Shown: piece by piece, positions 1 through 9,860 of the stretch
How positions within the stretch are numbered: position 1 is the first letter of the stretch
Layout: every line of letters starts with the position of its first letter
Assembly (NCBI GenBank): GCA_004151065.3
Contig: NWUY0300002423.1
Location: forward strand, 5,390 to 29,618
DNA length: 24,229 nucleotides
Direction of reading: 5' to 3'
Origin: Larix sibirica
Lineage: Eukaryota; Streptophyta; Pinopsida; Pinales; Pinaceae
The notes under the pieces: generated by a model
What the model was told of the DNA's origin: nothing
What the model saw: only the letters and a program-made list of their open reading frames with translations
Database searches by the model: none
Position numbers and translations under genes: made by a program

Positions 1-157
1 CTCCCCCACGCAGAAGCATCCATGATTCGCCATCAATCCTCTTGCCTTCTGAAAGCTTCGAAAACCCTAGCTCGCTCCACCTTTGCAAGAACAATGCTCT
101 TATAAGCAAAGGTAGCAAAAGTTTTTTGGAGAGAGGCAGTGACCACAGCTGTGTCGA

Positions 158-435
158 AGCTTCCACTAAATTATTGATAGATGGAGATATCCTATTAGAA
201 GAAGTATTTTTCCCTTTTTCATAGCATCTCAAATCAAGATTTCTTTAGCCACTAACTTTGCCCACCTTTACTGTAGTTTACAAGTTTTGAAGAATTATCT
301 TACAACTATGATTATTTTTATAAATTATATCAATATACATTCAATGTCATCCACATAGGCCCATTACCTGCACTCATTTGCTCCATTTTTATGTGGTTTC
401 TAGAACCGACATATATCCACTTCTCATAGTCAGAT
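158..435. repeat. Diverged direct repeat, copy A
   Basis: This segment matches 1964-2250 in the same order and orientation. Both contain 'tggagatatc', 'tttgcccacct', 'gattatttttataaatta', 'atacattca', 'catccacata' and 'gtggtttctagaaccgaca', with substitutions and small indels between. By eye roughly 70-75% of bases agree. The spacing of about 1.8 kb would suit two long terminal repeats of an old element or two copies of a dispersed repeat. I see no target-site duplication or clear TG..CA ends, so the element class is open. Confidence 0.7.
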
Positions 436-655
436 CCTTACACCTACTCAAATCAAGAAGACACTTCTCCTCGTCAATATCCCACTTATATTCTACCCTT
501 TGTACATGCGCATTTAGTTAGAAAATCTCAACCCTCTTCTCCTCCGTGGGATTTAGTTGCACTTGCACCTTCCTTGGTTCTAGAATATGCCTTCTTGTTC
601 TAGACTCGTACAAGTGAAGCTCTCCTTGATGCTCTACCTCAATAATAACAACATT
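408..655 (-). pseudogene. Degenerate coding frame of unknown family
   Basis: On the minus strand one frame stays open for about 80 codons with a single internal stop (TAA, near 520) and ends at a TAA near 408. It reads as a hydrophilic, charged peptide with stretches such as EVEHQGELHLYESRTRRHI, VQVQLNPTEEKRVEIF and KWDIDEEKCLLDLSRCKDL. I do not recognise the family. Its end overlaps direct-repeat copy A, so it may be the 3' part of a decayed mobile element. The amino-acid composition looks coding, but chance is possible for a frame this short. Confidence 0.3.
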
Positions 656-1963
656 ACAAAATGTTGTAGATACATATTGAGACCCCCGTGCTTAAAGACC
701 ATGTGATGCCAACACCAAGCATAATAGTTACCTCAAAGCATCCAATGACCAAGACAATTTTGGGCACTCACATGAATGAGTTTCCTCCTCCCACACTCCC
801 ATGATAGTTTTATCTTTGAAAGATCAATTGCTTGGATCTAGAGTGGTATGACTACAAGCAAATACAAGTGAAATCCAAGACATGGTCTTGGATTTTTCAT
901 TTCAAAATTTTCATAATCTAGACAAAAGGTCAATTGAGTTTCAAATGTAATATACAATATCATTGCTTCCTAAGTGTTGTGACTTAGAGATTGTGAATAT
1001 AATGCTTAAGAGTTCCCTCCACAATAGGAAACCCATTTGGAAAACTAAGAGGACTATCTTGCAGAAGATTGTAGACAATTAGCAAAATAGGTCCCTCTTG
1101 TTGGACAAGCCCAAGATTGTGAATTGGATTTAATTAACACAAGCACTAAATGGGTGAAGTTAGCATATGCATGTGTAAAGCCATATATGAGTATAATAAG
1201 TTCAATTCACACATATAAAGGCACTACAAACAATGGTTAAAAAATTACAAGTTGATAATTAGGCCTTCTATAGCCAGCTATAAGATCAAGGAACTACTCT
1301 TCAAACTACCTAAAGTCATCAACTTGATGCATCCAAGTGCTACAACCCTTTGATTGAACATGCACTAGTCCATAGTTACTCCCATGGACTTGATGACATT
1401 ATGTAACAAGTTTTGGCAATATAGAGAGTAGAGAGTTCTCTCCAAAACTTGGCAAAATCCTTCAAATATTAGATTCAGACCTAATCATATGTTTGCATAC
1501 AATCATTGAATCAATGAATGAAGAATTTGCCAATGAAGCTTTACCTTTTGGACAATATCTTGATGTGAAAGCCACGCATGACATGGTCGAAGACTAGTTG
1601 TAGTAGAAGGAATCCTAGACAATTTATCTTGATAGTATGATGAATAACCTTGAGGCCACATGACAACAATTTACCATGCCTCGCCCTCCCGCCTATGCTG
1701 TGAATTTGCCTACACAAGTTGCTAATTTTTGTGTCAAATAGACCCACCTCTCTCGGTTAGTTGTAGTACTCTTAAAACACCATTCAAGCCCTCACAACTA
1801 TGTCCTCAATCAAGACATGACTTGTATGGATGCACCCAATATTTATAAATCACAAATGGTCTTGAATCATGTTGGATGCATCCATGCTCACCATCCTCAC
1901 CTCCAAACATAGCTAGATGTTTTACATCAAGTTCAATATAGTTGGTTCATACTCACAATTGGA
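656..1963. other. Repeat debris between the two direct-repeat copies; no intact gene
   Basis: No open frame here supports a gene. A plus-strand frame from 1502 to about 1735 reads IIESMNEEFANEALPFGQYL and, after several stops, NNLEA and MPRPPAYAVNLPTQVANF. This has the flavour of a decayed gag-like region but matches nothing I can name. If the flanking direct repeats are LTRs, this would be the internal part of a short, non-autonomous or deleted element. Confidence 0.3.
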
Positions 1964-2250
1964 TGAAACTTTCACTAAATGACTGATAAATGGAGATATC
2001 TTGTGAAAATAAGTACTTTTTCCTTTTTCCTAGCACCTCGAAATGAGATCAATTTGGCCAATAATTTGCCCACCTCTATTGCAATTTACAAGTTCTAAAT
2101 AATTATTGTACAATTGTGATTATTTTTATAAATTACACCGAGATACATTCATTTCATCCACATATCTCTACTATACTTGCACTCATTTTTGCTCCGGTTT
2201 CAAGTGGTTTCTAGAACCGACAATTATCCAGTACTCCTACTCAGTTTTTT
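1964..2250. repeat. Diverged direct repeat, copy B
   Basis: Partner of 158-435. It starts near 'ttcactaaatgactgataaatggagatatc' and ends near 'gtggtttctagaaccgacaattatcc'. Compared with copy A it carries scattered substitutions and short indels, so the duplication is old. Confidence 0.7.
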
Positions 2251-3439
2251 CAACATCACAATGGATTACAAGTTCAACTGTCATAATTTTTAGCAATCAA
2301 CTCAAGCTTCATGTAGTGCCATAAACTACTTGACTCTTTTGATCAATGGATTTGGTGGGCCAAATAGTTACAAAAACATATACCGAATCCCTCAAGTTAA
2401 CTTTAATTATCAACCCAAGGATTATGCAAACTTATGAGGTGTTGTGCACTATGTATGCAAATTGTAAACATCAAATATGAACTACTATTTCTAGTGGGAA
2501 ATTGTGATAAAGTAATTACTCAACTTTGATAGCTCATTCTAATTCATTCCTCATGCACTTGGGTACATGACTTTCACTCCTATCTCTTTTGACAATATGT
2601 AGAAGATAGATGAAGGTCAGGGGCATTGCCTCTTGGATGTGAAATCAATTAAATGATAAGTTCCCCTTGAACTAATGACCTCCTATCATTTGTTAGATTC
2701 ATATAATCCACATCAATGTATTAAACATTATAATTTAAAGGCAATCAAAGAAATACATGAATTTATATTGTTGTTCAAAGAAATGCAAGAAATGAAAGCA
2801 TTGTTGGAAATAAAACCAAATAAAGTAATGTTTTGTTTTCTATAGAAGTTTATCTACTTACATGACAAAAATAAAAGACAAGGGTTCATAACGTCTTTCT
2901 TTTCTCCTTCCTCATTTATTTATGTGAATTGTCACGAGGGAATGGGATGGAGAAGAGGATAGTTGAAACTTATTCCAATCCATTTGAGCTTCATCTTTTT
3001 AGAGTTTCTATATATAATCATTCTTTGAACAAGGTAGCCTCCAAATTTTGTGGTCAATGTGGTGCTGCCTTCGAGAATGAGTGTAAGCTCTTACCACCTA
3101 CTTTGGAAAAGTCGTAGGACCTTTTTCGTTTGATTTCTTCATCATAGTCTCATATTAAACAATTGACCCTTTCTAGTTTTCATTTAGGGTTGGGACTAAA
3201 TTTGCATCTAATGTTTAATCAACATGGTTCTTTAATATCTCCTCGGGCTTAGTTATTTCAACCTTGATCTAAAGGTTATTGTTGAGTTATTCATTTCTGT
3301 ATTTTTGTGCCTCTACAACTCATATTTCCTCATGTTAAACCCATGAGCATAAAGCTTCGAGTTGGACATTCTCCACATAAGGATTAGGTGACCACTTATA
3401 GGGGTGAGGCATGGCATAGTTATGAAGGTAGAATTAACA
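2251..3439. other. No gene recognised
   Basis: AT-rich sequence. A 62-codon plus-strand frame at 2929-3117 contains FCGQCGAAFENEC but has no neighbours, splice context or known match, and I do not call it a gene. No tRNA or other structured RNA is evident. Confidence 0.4.
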
Positions 3440-5400
3440 TATAAGAGTCTTCTCCTTTTCATTGCATTGCTAATAGACTTCAGTAAATTCCGTCTAGTTT
3501 TCTATCTGGAGGGATGCAATTGTCAATCTTGCACAATTGAAACCTATGCCAATATTCCTTGAGGTACATTGTATAGGTTCTTGCTACGGGCCTCCAAGAG
3601 AGCATGTCTTTTGCAATCACAGTCGCTTTAGTGATATATGCTTCTAATATAACAATCCTTTCAAAATTGTTCTAAAAATTCTCTTTCTTCCTTCCAAATT
3701 ATGTTGTCAATGATAAATTTTCATCTTCAAGCTACTTTCTATTATCCAACTGCTACATTTTAAGGATCTGGATTTTTTCTTGTAGTTATGAAATCAATTG
3801 CTCATGCTGAAGTAAGGAAATTCTAATTTGTGCCTTCTATTTCCTTTCTTGAGTTTGCAAGTGTCTTCCATTTAAGGGCCTATGACCTTGCTTCTTCTAG
3901 TTGAGTAATGAGGTCTTGGGTATTAACTTCATCTTTCTTTGTGTGGCCAACCTCATAAGTTTCTTCAAAGCTCCTTTATGGGATAGAAGGGTGAACTTCT
4001 TCTACATTGTTTGTGGCATGAATTTGTGGAACAATTTATAGTTTCCTCACCACAGGAGACCTAGTTTTATCTCTTTGTTCACTTATTTGACTCTTCTTAG
4101 CTCTTGATGATCATCTTTTTGAATTTTGAGAGGTTTTCTTTTGGTTGTTCCCATCTCTATTAGGGAAACAACAATATCTCTATCTACATCCTCTGCGCTT
4201 ATGGGAACCTCATTTACCTCCTTTGTATTTGTCTTTATCTAGTTCCTTCTTTTCTTGCTAGCACTTGTCCTATCCATCGTCTTCTTCTTCTTTCTGGGCT
4301 CCTTTATGGGGCCTTTCTTTTGGTTTGGAAGAGCTATAATATGCATATATGTGAATTCTTTCTTACTGGCTATCATAAATTTGTCCCAAGGGAGATGACA
4401 AGGTTTCCTTCTCAAGGCATCATATATAAGCAATTTAACTGGCTGTAGTAGGGTAATGCTTCAACTTTATCTCCTTTAGCTTTTACACTCATTTCTCTAG
4501 GATATTGTAGCAAAAGGAGAGGAACACTTGGATTGTCTTCAGGTTTTTGATGTTGATAGTACCTCAATTGATACAATAACTTGAAGTGATAAGCATAAAC
4601 CATGTTATATCTCCCTTCACATGTGATGTATTGCATAAGGTGGAGGGCCACCTCATCCCATGGGGTTGGTAGTCCATCTCTCTTGACTCCATTTTCCATT
4701 TGTTGTTTCGTATGTTGTCTCATAAGCTAGGAGGAATTATTGCTTGGCACCCATGGTTAGCTATCTTTCTTGTTTATTCCAAGATAAACCAGTGGGAATT
4801 CTCATTACTCTCACTGGAGTTGTCTCATTTGCTTGAATCACCATGCCCATTACTATGCTTAGGTATTCTTGTTTTTGGCCCCTTACATTTTGAAATTATT
4901 GAGCAAATTCCATGTCAATGTTTTCCTTAAACCTTGTACTATGTGAAAGTATTCAAGCTAATTACACTCCTAAAACACTTCGACCGCTTCTGTGTAATTA
5001 TATAACTTGGAACTATTAGTAGGTTCCCTTTTATCGAAACTTGCCCCCATCTATGCCTATGCCATGACACCAGTTCTCTTTTTGCTTGAAATGATCCAGC
5101 AACTAGTTATCTTCTACTAAGCATATAGGTGAAAACAATATCTATGCTTCAAAAATGGCATTTATAATTTGTTCAATCCAATTAATCACTTAGTTCTTTT
5201 CTGATAAGGGGGAAACAAGTTACATGCCTCTTACCTTTTTGTCCCCGGGTATGATTCTAGAGTTTCATCTTCCTCTGCTCCTTCCTTGTATCCTCTGCAA
5301 CTATTTCCTTAGCTTGGTGGACAATCCTTATCTAGCAATTAGATAATTGTTTACTACTTTTGTGTGTGTCAATCTCATGGGTGCCTGGGCTTTCTATTTC
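3440..5400 (-). pseudogene. Decayed protein-coding element of unrecognised family, with coiled-coil-like and basic segments
   Basis: Read on the minus strand from about 5400 down to 3440, coding-like segments follow one another but are split by frameshifts and stops. In N-to-C order they are a charged segment (IVHQAKEIVAEDTRKEQRKM, ~5270-5330), then EYLSIVMGMVIQANETTPVR (~4810-4870). Next is a 103-codon frame (4412-4723) with PTPWDEVALHLMQYITCEGR and VYAYHFKLLYQLRYYQHQ. An overlapping frame at 4239-4433 has YDALRRKPCHLPWDKFMIAS and ends in a lysine-rich nuclear-localisation-like stretch. Glu/Lys/Gln-rich coiled-coil-like sequence follows (~3650-3950), then RPVARTYTMYLKEYWHRFQL and CKIDNCIPPDRKLDGIY (~3490-3580). 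The 103- and 64-codon frames overlap in different registers, so a frameshift lies near 4430. The tryptophan- and aromatic-rich core suggests a repeat-family or retroelement-associated protein, possibly gag-like, but I cannot name it. Confidence 0.4.
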
Positions 5401-5810
5401 TAAAAAGAGTTTTAATGGGGGCACCATTGATGCCAAATACTCCGCGAGAAAACATGAGTTCTCTTCCTCAAATTCAAAATTTCACTCTTTGCCTTGAATT
5501 GGCAACTATGAATTATAGCTTTGAGGTTGACATATGAAAATTCAAAATTATAATGGCCATGTCATATCATAATTATGATGCCTTATCTTTCTTAGTTATC
5601 TTTTGATGAGACATCCCAATCTTTGCTTTGATTGTGGCTTATGAAAGTGCTTTTGAAATTAAGTTTATACTATGCACTTTCAATGTACTTCATGTTGTGA
5701 CACAAAGTTCACCCCTCGCCAAGCTTAACAATCAACATCAGTGTTGACATATGATAATAGGCAATTTGTAATTTGGGCATAGGCTAAAGCGATAGATGAC
5801 CATAAATCAA
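5401..5810. other. No gene recognised
   Basis: AT-rich sequence upstream (in the minus direction) of the decayed coding region. It may hold that element's 5' part, but no motif supports this. Confidence 0.35.
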
Positions 5811-5822
5811 CATAGATCCATC

Positions 5823-5954
5823 TTAAACCCGGATCTATCAAGCACCAAGAACGATCCAATTCATTAAGGTGTAATTTTTTTTTAATCTTAAACTCAAGAA
5901 NAATTTAAACTCAAGAAATTTGATCTATCTCTTGCTTGATAGATTTGGGTTTAA
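5823..5954. repeat. Imperfect inverted repeat (fold-back), arms 5823-5856 and 5922-5954
   Basis: The left arm contains 'ttaaacccggatctatcaag' and the right arm 'cttgatagatttgggtttaa', which are reverse complements apart from two bases. Pairing continues more weakly through 'caccaagaacgatc' and 'gatctatctcttg', giving arms of about 33 bases around a ~65-base centre. An N lies in that centre at 5901. The left part, 5811-5837, recurs at 22269-22295. This could be a small fold-back or MITE-like element, or a structure created by the doubtful join at 5901. Confidence 0.55.
5901..5901. other. Single N with short overlap on both sides (probable contig join)
   Basis: The sequence just before the N ends 'aatcttaaactcaagaa' and the sequence just after begins 'aatttaaactcaagaa'. 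These match over 16 bases with one inserted base. An end-to-start match at an N is what two overlapping contigs leave when placed side by side without merging. Confidence 0.6.
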
Positions 5955-5969
5955 ATTTTTTATTTTTTA

Positions 5970-6086
5970 TTTTATAGGCCGACATGGAATTTTTAAATTA
6001 TTTTATGAGTCGACATGTACTTTTTTAATTATTTATTTTATTTTATGAGTTGACGTGTATTATTATTATTATTATTATTATTTTTT
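5970..6086. repeat. AT-rich short tandem repeats and ATT microsatellite
   Basis: Three variants of 'gccgacatgg / gtcgacatgt / gttgacgtgt' occur 31 and 40 bases apart, each followed by T/A-rich sequence. They lead into an uninterrupted ATT/TTA microsatellite of about eight to nine units at 6059-6085. Directly after it, 'gtaacg' and 'cgttac' form a small palindrome (about 6090-6117). Confidence 0.7.
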
Positions 6087-8797
6087 GTAATGTAACGTTA
6101 TGTTATGCTACGTTACGTGACAACATCTCCCCCATATTGGGCTGTAGAGCACCTCCGCTTGCTCCTCTTAGTGCAATTAATGACATGCATATCTACTTAA
6201 TATAACGAACTTAAGTCAATAGAATGTAACATACCTTGAATTAATGGTGAGATTTAGGTTGTAATTTTGATATGCATGTTGCATGTGAAAGCTTGGACTT
6301 TGGTGACCTTTACTTGCGTATTGGAATCTTGCTTTATAGTAGAATGATACTTGTGTATTCCTAGATAAAAGCCTCGATCTTTTTGGATGCTTTTGTGAGC
6401 TTTTTGCCATAAGTGGAGTCTTCTATGGTTCCTATAGAAGGTCATGATATGGTAATATTGTAGGTTCACTCTCTTGCAAGAATTGGTTGTGGGTGAAGTC
6501 CCACGTAGACTCTTGTAAAAACTTGTAGGTCAACACTTATATAGAAGTGTGTTTGTAGGCTATTTGTATAAACATGTAGGTTGACACTTCTACAGTGTCC
6601 CATAGAAGATAAAAGTTTTGATGAGTAGTAGAAATTTGAATGATGCCCTACTTAAGGAAATTCCGAGAACCCTTGAAGACACTTAGAACTTCAACAAGCT
6701 ATGTGTACTTTATTCATAAATTGTCCTATAACATAAATGCATAATTATGCCTTTTGACTACATTTAGAACTTAGTTTGAATAACAACACAATAAATATAA
6801 TAACAACTCTAACTATCCTACTCTATCAACCATGTCTTTATTTGTACTTAAAAAGAATCCTATCTCTCCCATTCGATCATTTTCTTGATTGGTGGTAGTA
6901 AAACCCTTGAATTCCTAATTTTATGCATGTTGATCCAAGGAACTGTTTCCCTCCTTTGTTAATTTGAATCCTTAAGATCGACATGAGATTGAATTGCTCA
7001 AGGTGTTTTTTGTTGCCTCTAAATGCTGCCAGTTTTGAAGATGGTGACGAGACAAGATACCTTAAATTTCTCAGTCATTCAACAAAGTGGTTTGTGGTAA
7101 CAAGTGAAGGAGATCATATGTCATGTGGGTTGAAGCCCTTCACCAAGGTTGCACTATTTCCTGTTTGTGAATCAAATTAGCTCAAAGATGCAAAGCAAAC
7201 AAAAACCATCAAAACACTTAAGATTGAGCATATATCATACTCATCTTTAGATTAAGTAATATCATATTTGATTAGATAGACATGAGTTATAATATCTACA
7301 TTGGTCATCAAAAGTGCTAATGTTTACTAGGAATGTCATGGCTTAGGAGGCAAAATGTATCCAGTTTAGACATAAGGTGGGCCATGAAAAGTGTCAAATT
7401 GAAGGCTCATCGGTATGACTTATGCATGCTTTGTGCCATAGTTCCTTGCATGCTCAAGATTGTATTAGCTACATCTTACTCAGATAACAAAAAAACTGTG
7501 CTTGAAATAAAACTTCCAACATACACAACTCTTTAACATAGCTCTACTTTAGCAACCTTGTGTGGCACTTCATCAAGATAGTATCATATCAATCTTAGCA
7601 TGCTTAAGGATGAAACAAACATTTAGGGTTGAATAATTTTAAGCTCGGCTTATGTGCTTGAGTAGCAACTCTACACAATCTTGTTTTTGTATTGTGGTTA
7701 ACACACTCGACCAATGCTTGTATCGTGCTTCATGCACATTGATGTAAATGTAAATAGTGTATATCAATATATAACATGTTGGATTGGGGTTAACCTATGG
7801 GCATACGTTTCACAAATTCAAAGCAACACATAGCTATTTATACCTTATTGGCTCGAGTTGTAGGGAAATAGCTATTTACAACTATTTGAAAAGTAGCCAA
7901 CTTTGTGTCTTATGCAATCTATTATTAATTATCTTTTTATTTCATGCACCAGCTTAGAGTAAAATAAGTGTTAAGCGATTGCCTTGTTTATTTATATGTC
8001 ATGCTTAAACACACAAATATGGTGTTGTTTGGTTGAATTAGCTGAGTAAATTACTAGTCAATATCAGTTGTGTTTGCACAATAATAAATGAGAATGATTA
8101 TATGCTAGTGCATTGATCGATCCCTTAGGCATCTAAGCATAGGGTTAGGCCTCTGTGCATCTCACACCTCGATACCTTTGAGTTTTCCTCGTGAGCAAGA
8201 ATGGTGGCAAGTACATGTGAATTGGTGTTGCAAGTCTAACTTATCCTTGCTTCTTCAACATACCCATGCCCATCGTTTGCTTTGATATGTGGGGAGTCAT
8301 CCATCTCTAACTCTTTGTTCTCATGGTAGATGCCACATGCTTCTATCAAATATTTACTTGTGATAGTATTTATCTTCCTCCATTTTGAGCCATGTGCTTT
8401 ACAAGGATTCCTCGCCTTAGTTGGCCTCAACACTAAAATATATGGGCATTCTCTAAGCAATTGATAAAACACCCCTTTCTTTATAGGACTCACTAAAATT
8501 TGACAAAACAAAAATTGATAGTTTTGGTTGATCTATAGGGTTTTTGGTTTGCTTTGAGGTTCCAAGTTGATCCAAAAACCACTAAACCCCTTGGGACATG
8601 GTGGAGCCATGAATGAAATCATGATCAAGGTGGAATTTATGAGCATAACCATAATTTTTGCTAGAATCACTTCAAAATCAGTCAGCCAAAAGGGAGGTAT
8701 TTTGTCAACAATTTAGTCCATGCTAAATATATGTAGTTTTTTTTTCCAAGGAAAACATTGTGGGAAACCCAAATGATGCTTCCCCATATATGTGGCT
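6087..8797. other. No gene recognised
   Basis: Long AT-rich stretch. Short frames occur (for example 6983-7180 plus, 7333-7536 plus, 8236-8511 minus), but none has a domain, motif or conserved neighbour. An imperfect 51-base repeat, 'acttgtaggtcaacactt' and 'acatgtaggttgacactt', sits at 6521 and 6572. The minus frame at 8236-8511 is the longest at 91 codons and has a plausible composition, but I see no family match. Confidence 0.4.
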
Positions 8798-8995
8798 GGC
8801 ATCATTAGTAAACTTATCGATATAAACTAGTGCACCTCACATAGAGAGATTTGAACTAGGTTTGGCATCATTAGTAAACTTGTCGATATAAACTAGTGCA
8901 CCTCATGTAGAGAGATTTGAACTAGGTTTGGCATCATTAGTAAACTTGTCGATATAAACTAGTGCACTTCATATAAAGAGATTTGAACTAGGTAC
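8798..8995. repeat. Tandem array, 3 copies of a 66-bp unit
   Basis: Units start at 8798, 8864 and 8930, each beginning 'ggcatcattagtaaactt' and ending 'gagatttgaactaggt'. The copies differ at a few positions (for example 'cttatcgat' against 'cttgtcgat', and 'cacatagagag', 'catgtagagag', 'catataaagag'). The exact 66-base spacing and few differences point to a recent expansion. The sequence is not obviously coding. Confidence 0.95.
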
Positions 8996-9297
8996 TCATT
9001 GACAAGGAACTAACAAAATGCATGACAACATTAGAGATAATTAATTGATCTAACCTCTTGGACCAAATCTTATTATAATGATAAGTAATGTATTATAAAT
9101 AAATCAATCAATATCTTCAATGTTGTTTGGCATTTTGCTAGTTCCATGTCAATTCACCGTAATTCACTATAATTATACTATTGTAGCATAGTTTACTGGG
9201 TAAACTATAATAACCTATGTAGCAACACAATAAGGACTCAGGACATTGTGTCTAATTTCCAAAGTAATATCAACACTAAAAAGTTTGTAAATTACAT

Positions 9298-9545
9298 GTT
9301 TTTTTTCTTAACCGAGAACTCACCCCACTGCACTATAAGCACCGTTCACTGCACAACAACGTAGTAAACTTGGGCTGAGCCCATCCTTAGTTTGGATAGA
9401 ACCTTAGTTTGGATAGAAGAACAATCTACCCAAATGGTTTGAGAGACTTTGAAGAGTTGCAACAGTCATGGCAAGAAGTACCACAACCCCCCTAGAAAAT
9501 TGAACCTAGGTCTCCATCGGATAAACCGCAATTACACTCATAAAC
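9298..9545 (-). mobile_element. Possible SINE-like element (weak)
   Basis: On the minus strand, 'gacctaggttcaattttc' (near 9500-9517) resembles a tRNA-type B box within a segment that ends in an A-rich tail ('ggttaagaaaaaaaac', near 9298-9313). A short internal duplication 'ccttagtttggatagaa' lies at 9386 and 9403. I cannot see a good A box or target-site duplications, so this is only a candidate. Confidence 0.2.
9371..9383. promoter_or_regulatory. Inverted pair of Site II-like motifs
   Basis: TGGGCT and AGCCCA are separated by one base. TGGGCY (Site II) elements are known in promoters of plant ribosomal-protein and cell-growth genes, where TCP factors bind them. This pair lies about 490 bases upstream of the L18a start codon, further than is usual, so involvement is uncertain. 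Confidence 0.3.
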
Positions 9546-9572
9546 GATGATAATGGAAGACCTAACTAGTGT

Positions 9573-9680
9573 CTTTGCGCTGTAATTCGAAACCCTAAGA
9601 TGAACTCGAAAAAATATATTATTTTCCTTTGCGATGTAATTCGAAGCCCTAAGACGAACTCGAAAAAAATAGATCATTTT
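9573..9680 (+). repeat. Two tandem 54-bp units carrying telo-box-like sequences, upstream of L18a
   Basis: Units start at 9573 and 9627 ('ctttgcgctgtaattcgaa' and 'ctttgcgatgtaattcgaa'). The first holds a perfect AAACCCTAA (9590-9598); the second has the one-base variant 'aagccctaa'. Telo-boxes are common in plant ribosomal-protein promoters, so the duplication may have multiplied a regulatory element. Confidence 0.75.
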
Positions 9681-9732
9681 ACTCCGTAATTATGAGAAAT
9701 CGAATTGTTTTTATTGTGAGCCGTCGGATCTA

Positions 9733-9860
9733 AAACCCTAACTTTATATAAAATTTGCTATGTAACTAGGGTTTAGTCCTTTCGCAGACGAGGAGGAGCT
9801 CTAGCAGTGGGAGCAGAGAGAGAAGCAGAAGGCGGCAGAAGACGAAGGGAGAGCGGCAGA
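9733..9860 (+). promoter_or_regulatory. RPL18A: Core promoter and 5' UTR of the L18a gene
   Basis: A telo-box AAACCCTAA is at 9733-9741, a TATA box (TATATAAA) at 9745-9752, and a reverse-oriented telo-box TAGGGTTTA at 9767-9775. A pyrimidine-rich tract 'tcctttcgc' follows 25-35 bases after the TATA and is a plausible transcription start (about 9776-9785). The 5' UTR would then be about 75-85 bases and purine-rich ('gaggaggagct', 'agagagaagcagaagg'). TATA, telo-box and pyrimidine start together fit a highly expressed translation-machinery gene. Confidence 0.75.

Noticed and set aside
42-224. 60-codon plus frame at the window start
   Set aside because: It overlaps direct-repeat copy A and shows no coding features.
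8236-8511. 91-codon minus-strand frame as a protein-coding gene
   Set aside because: No family match, promoter or splice context; length is within chance for AT-rich DNA of this size.
8798-8995. CRISPR-like array
   Set aside because: The 66-bp units are contiguous with no unique spacers, and the window is plant nuclear DNA.
9492-9677. 61-codon minus-strand frame as a gene
   Set aside because: Its repeated peptide is produced by the 54-bp promoter duplication upstream of L18a.
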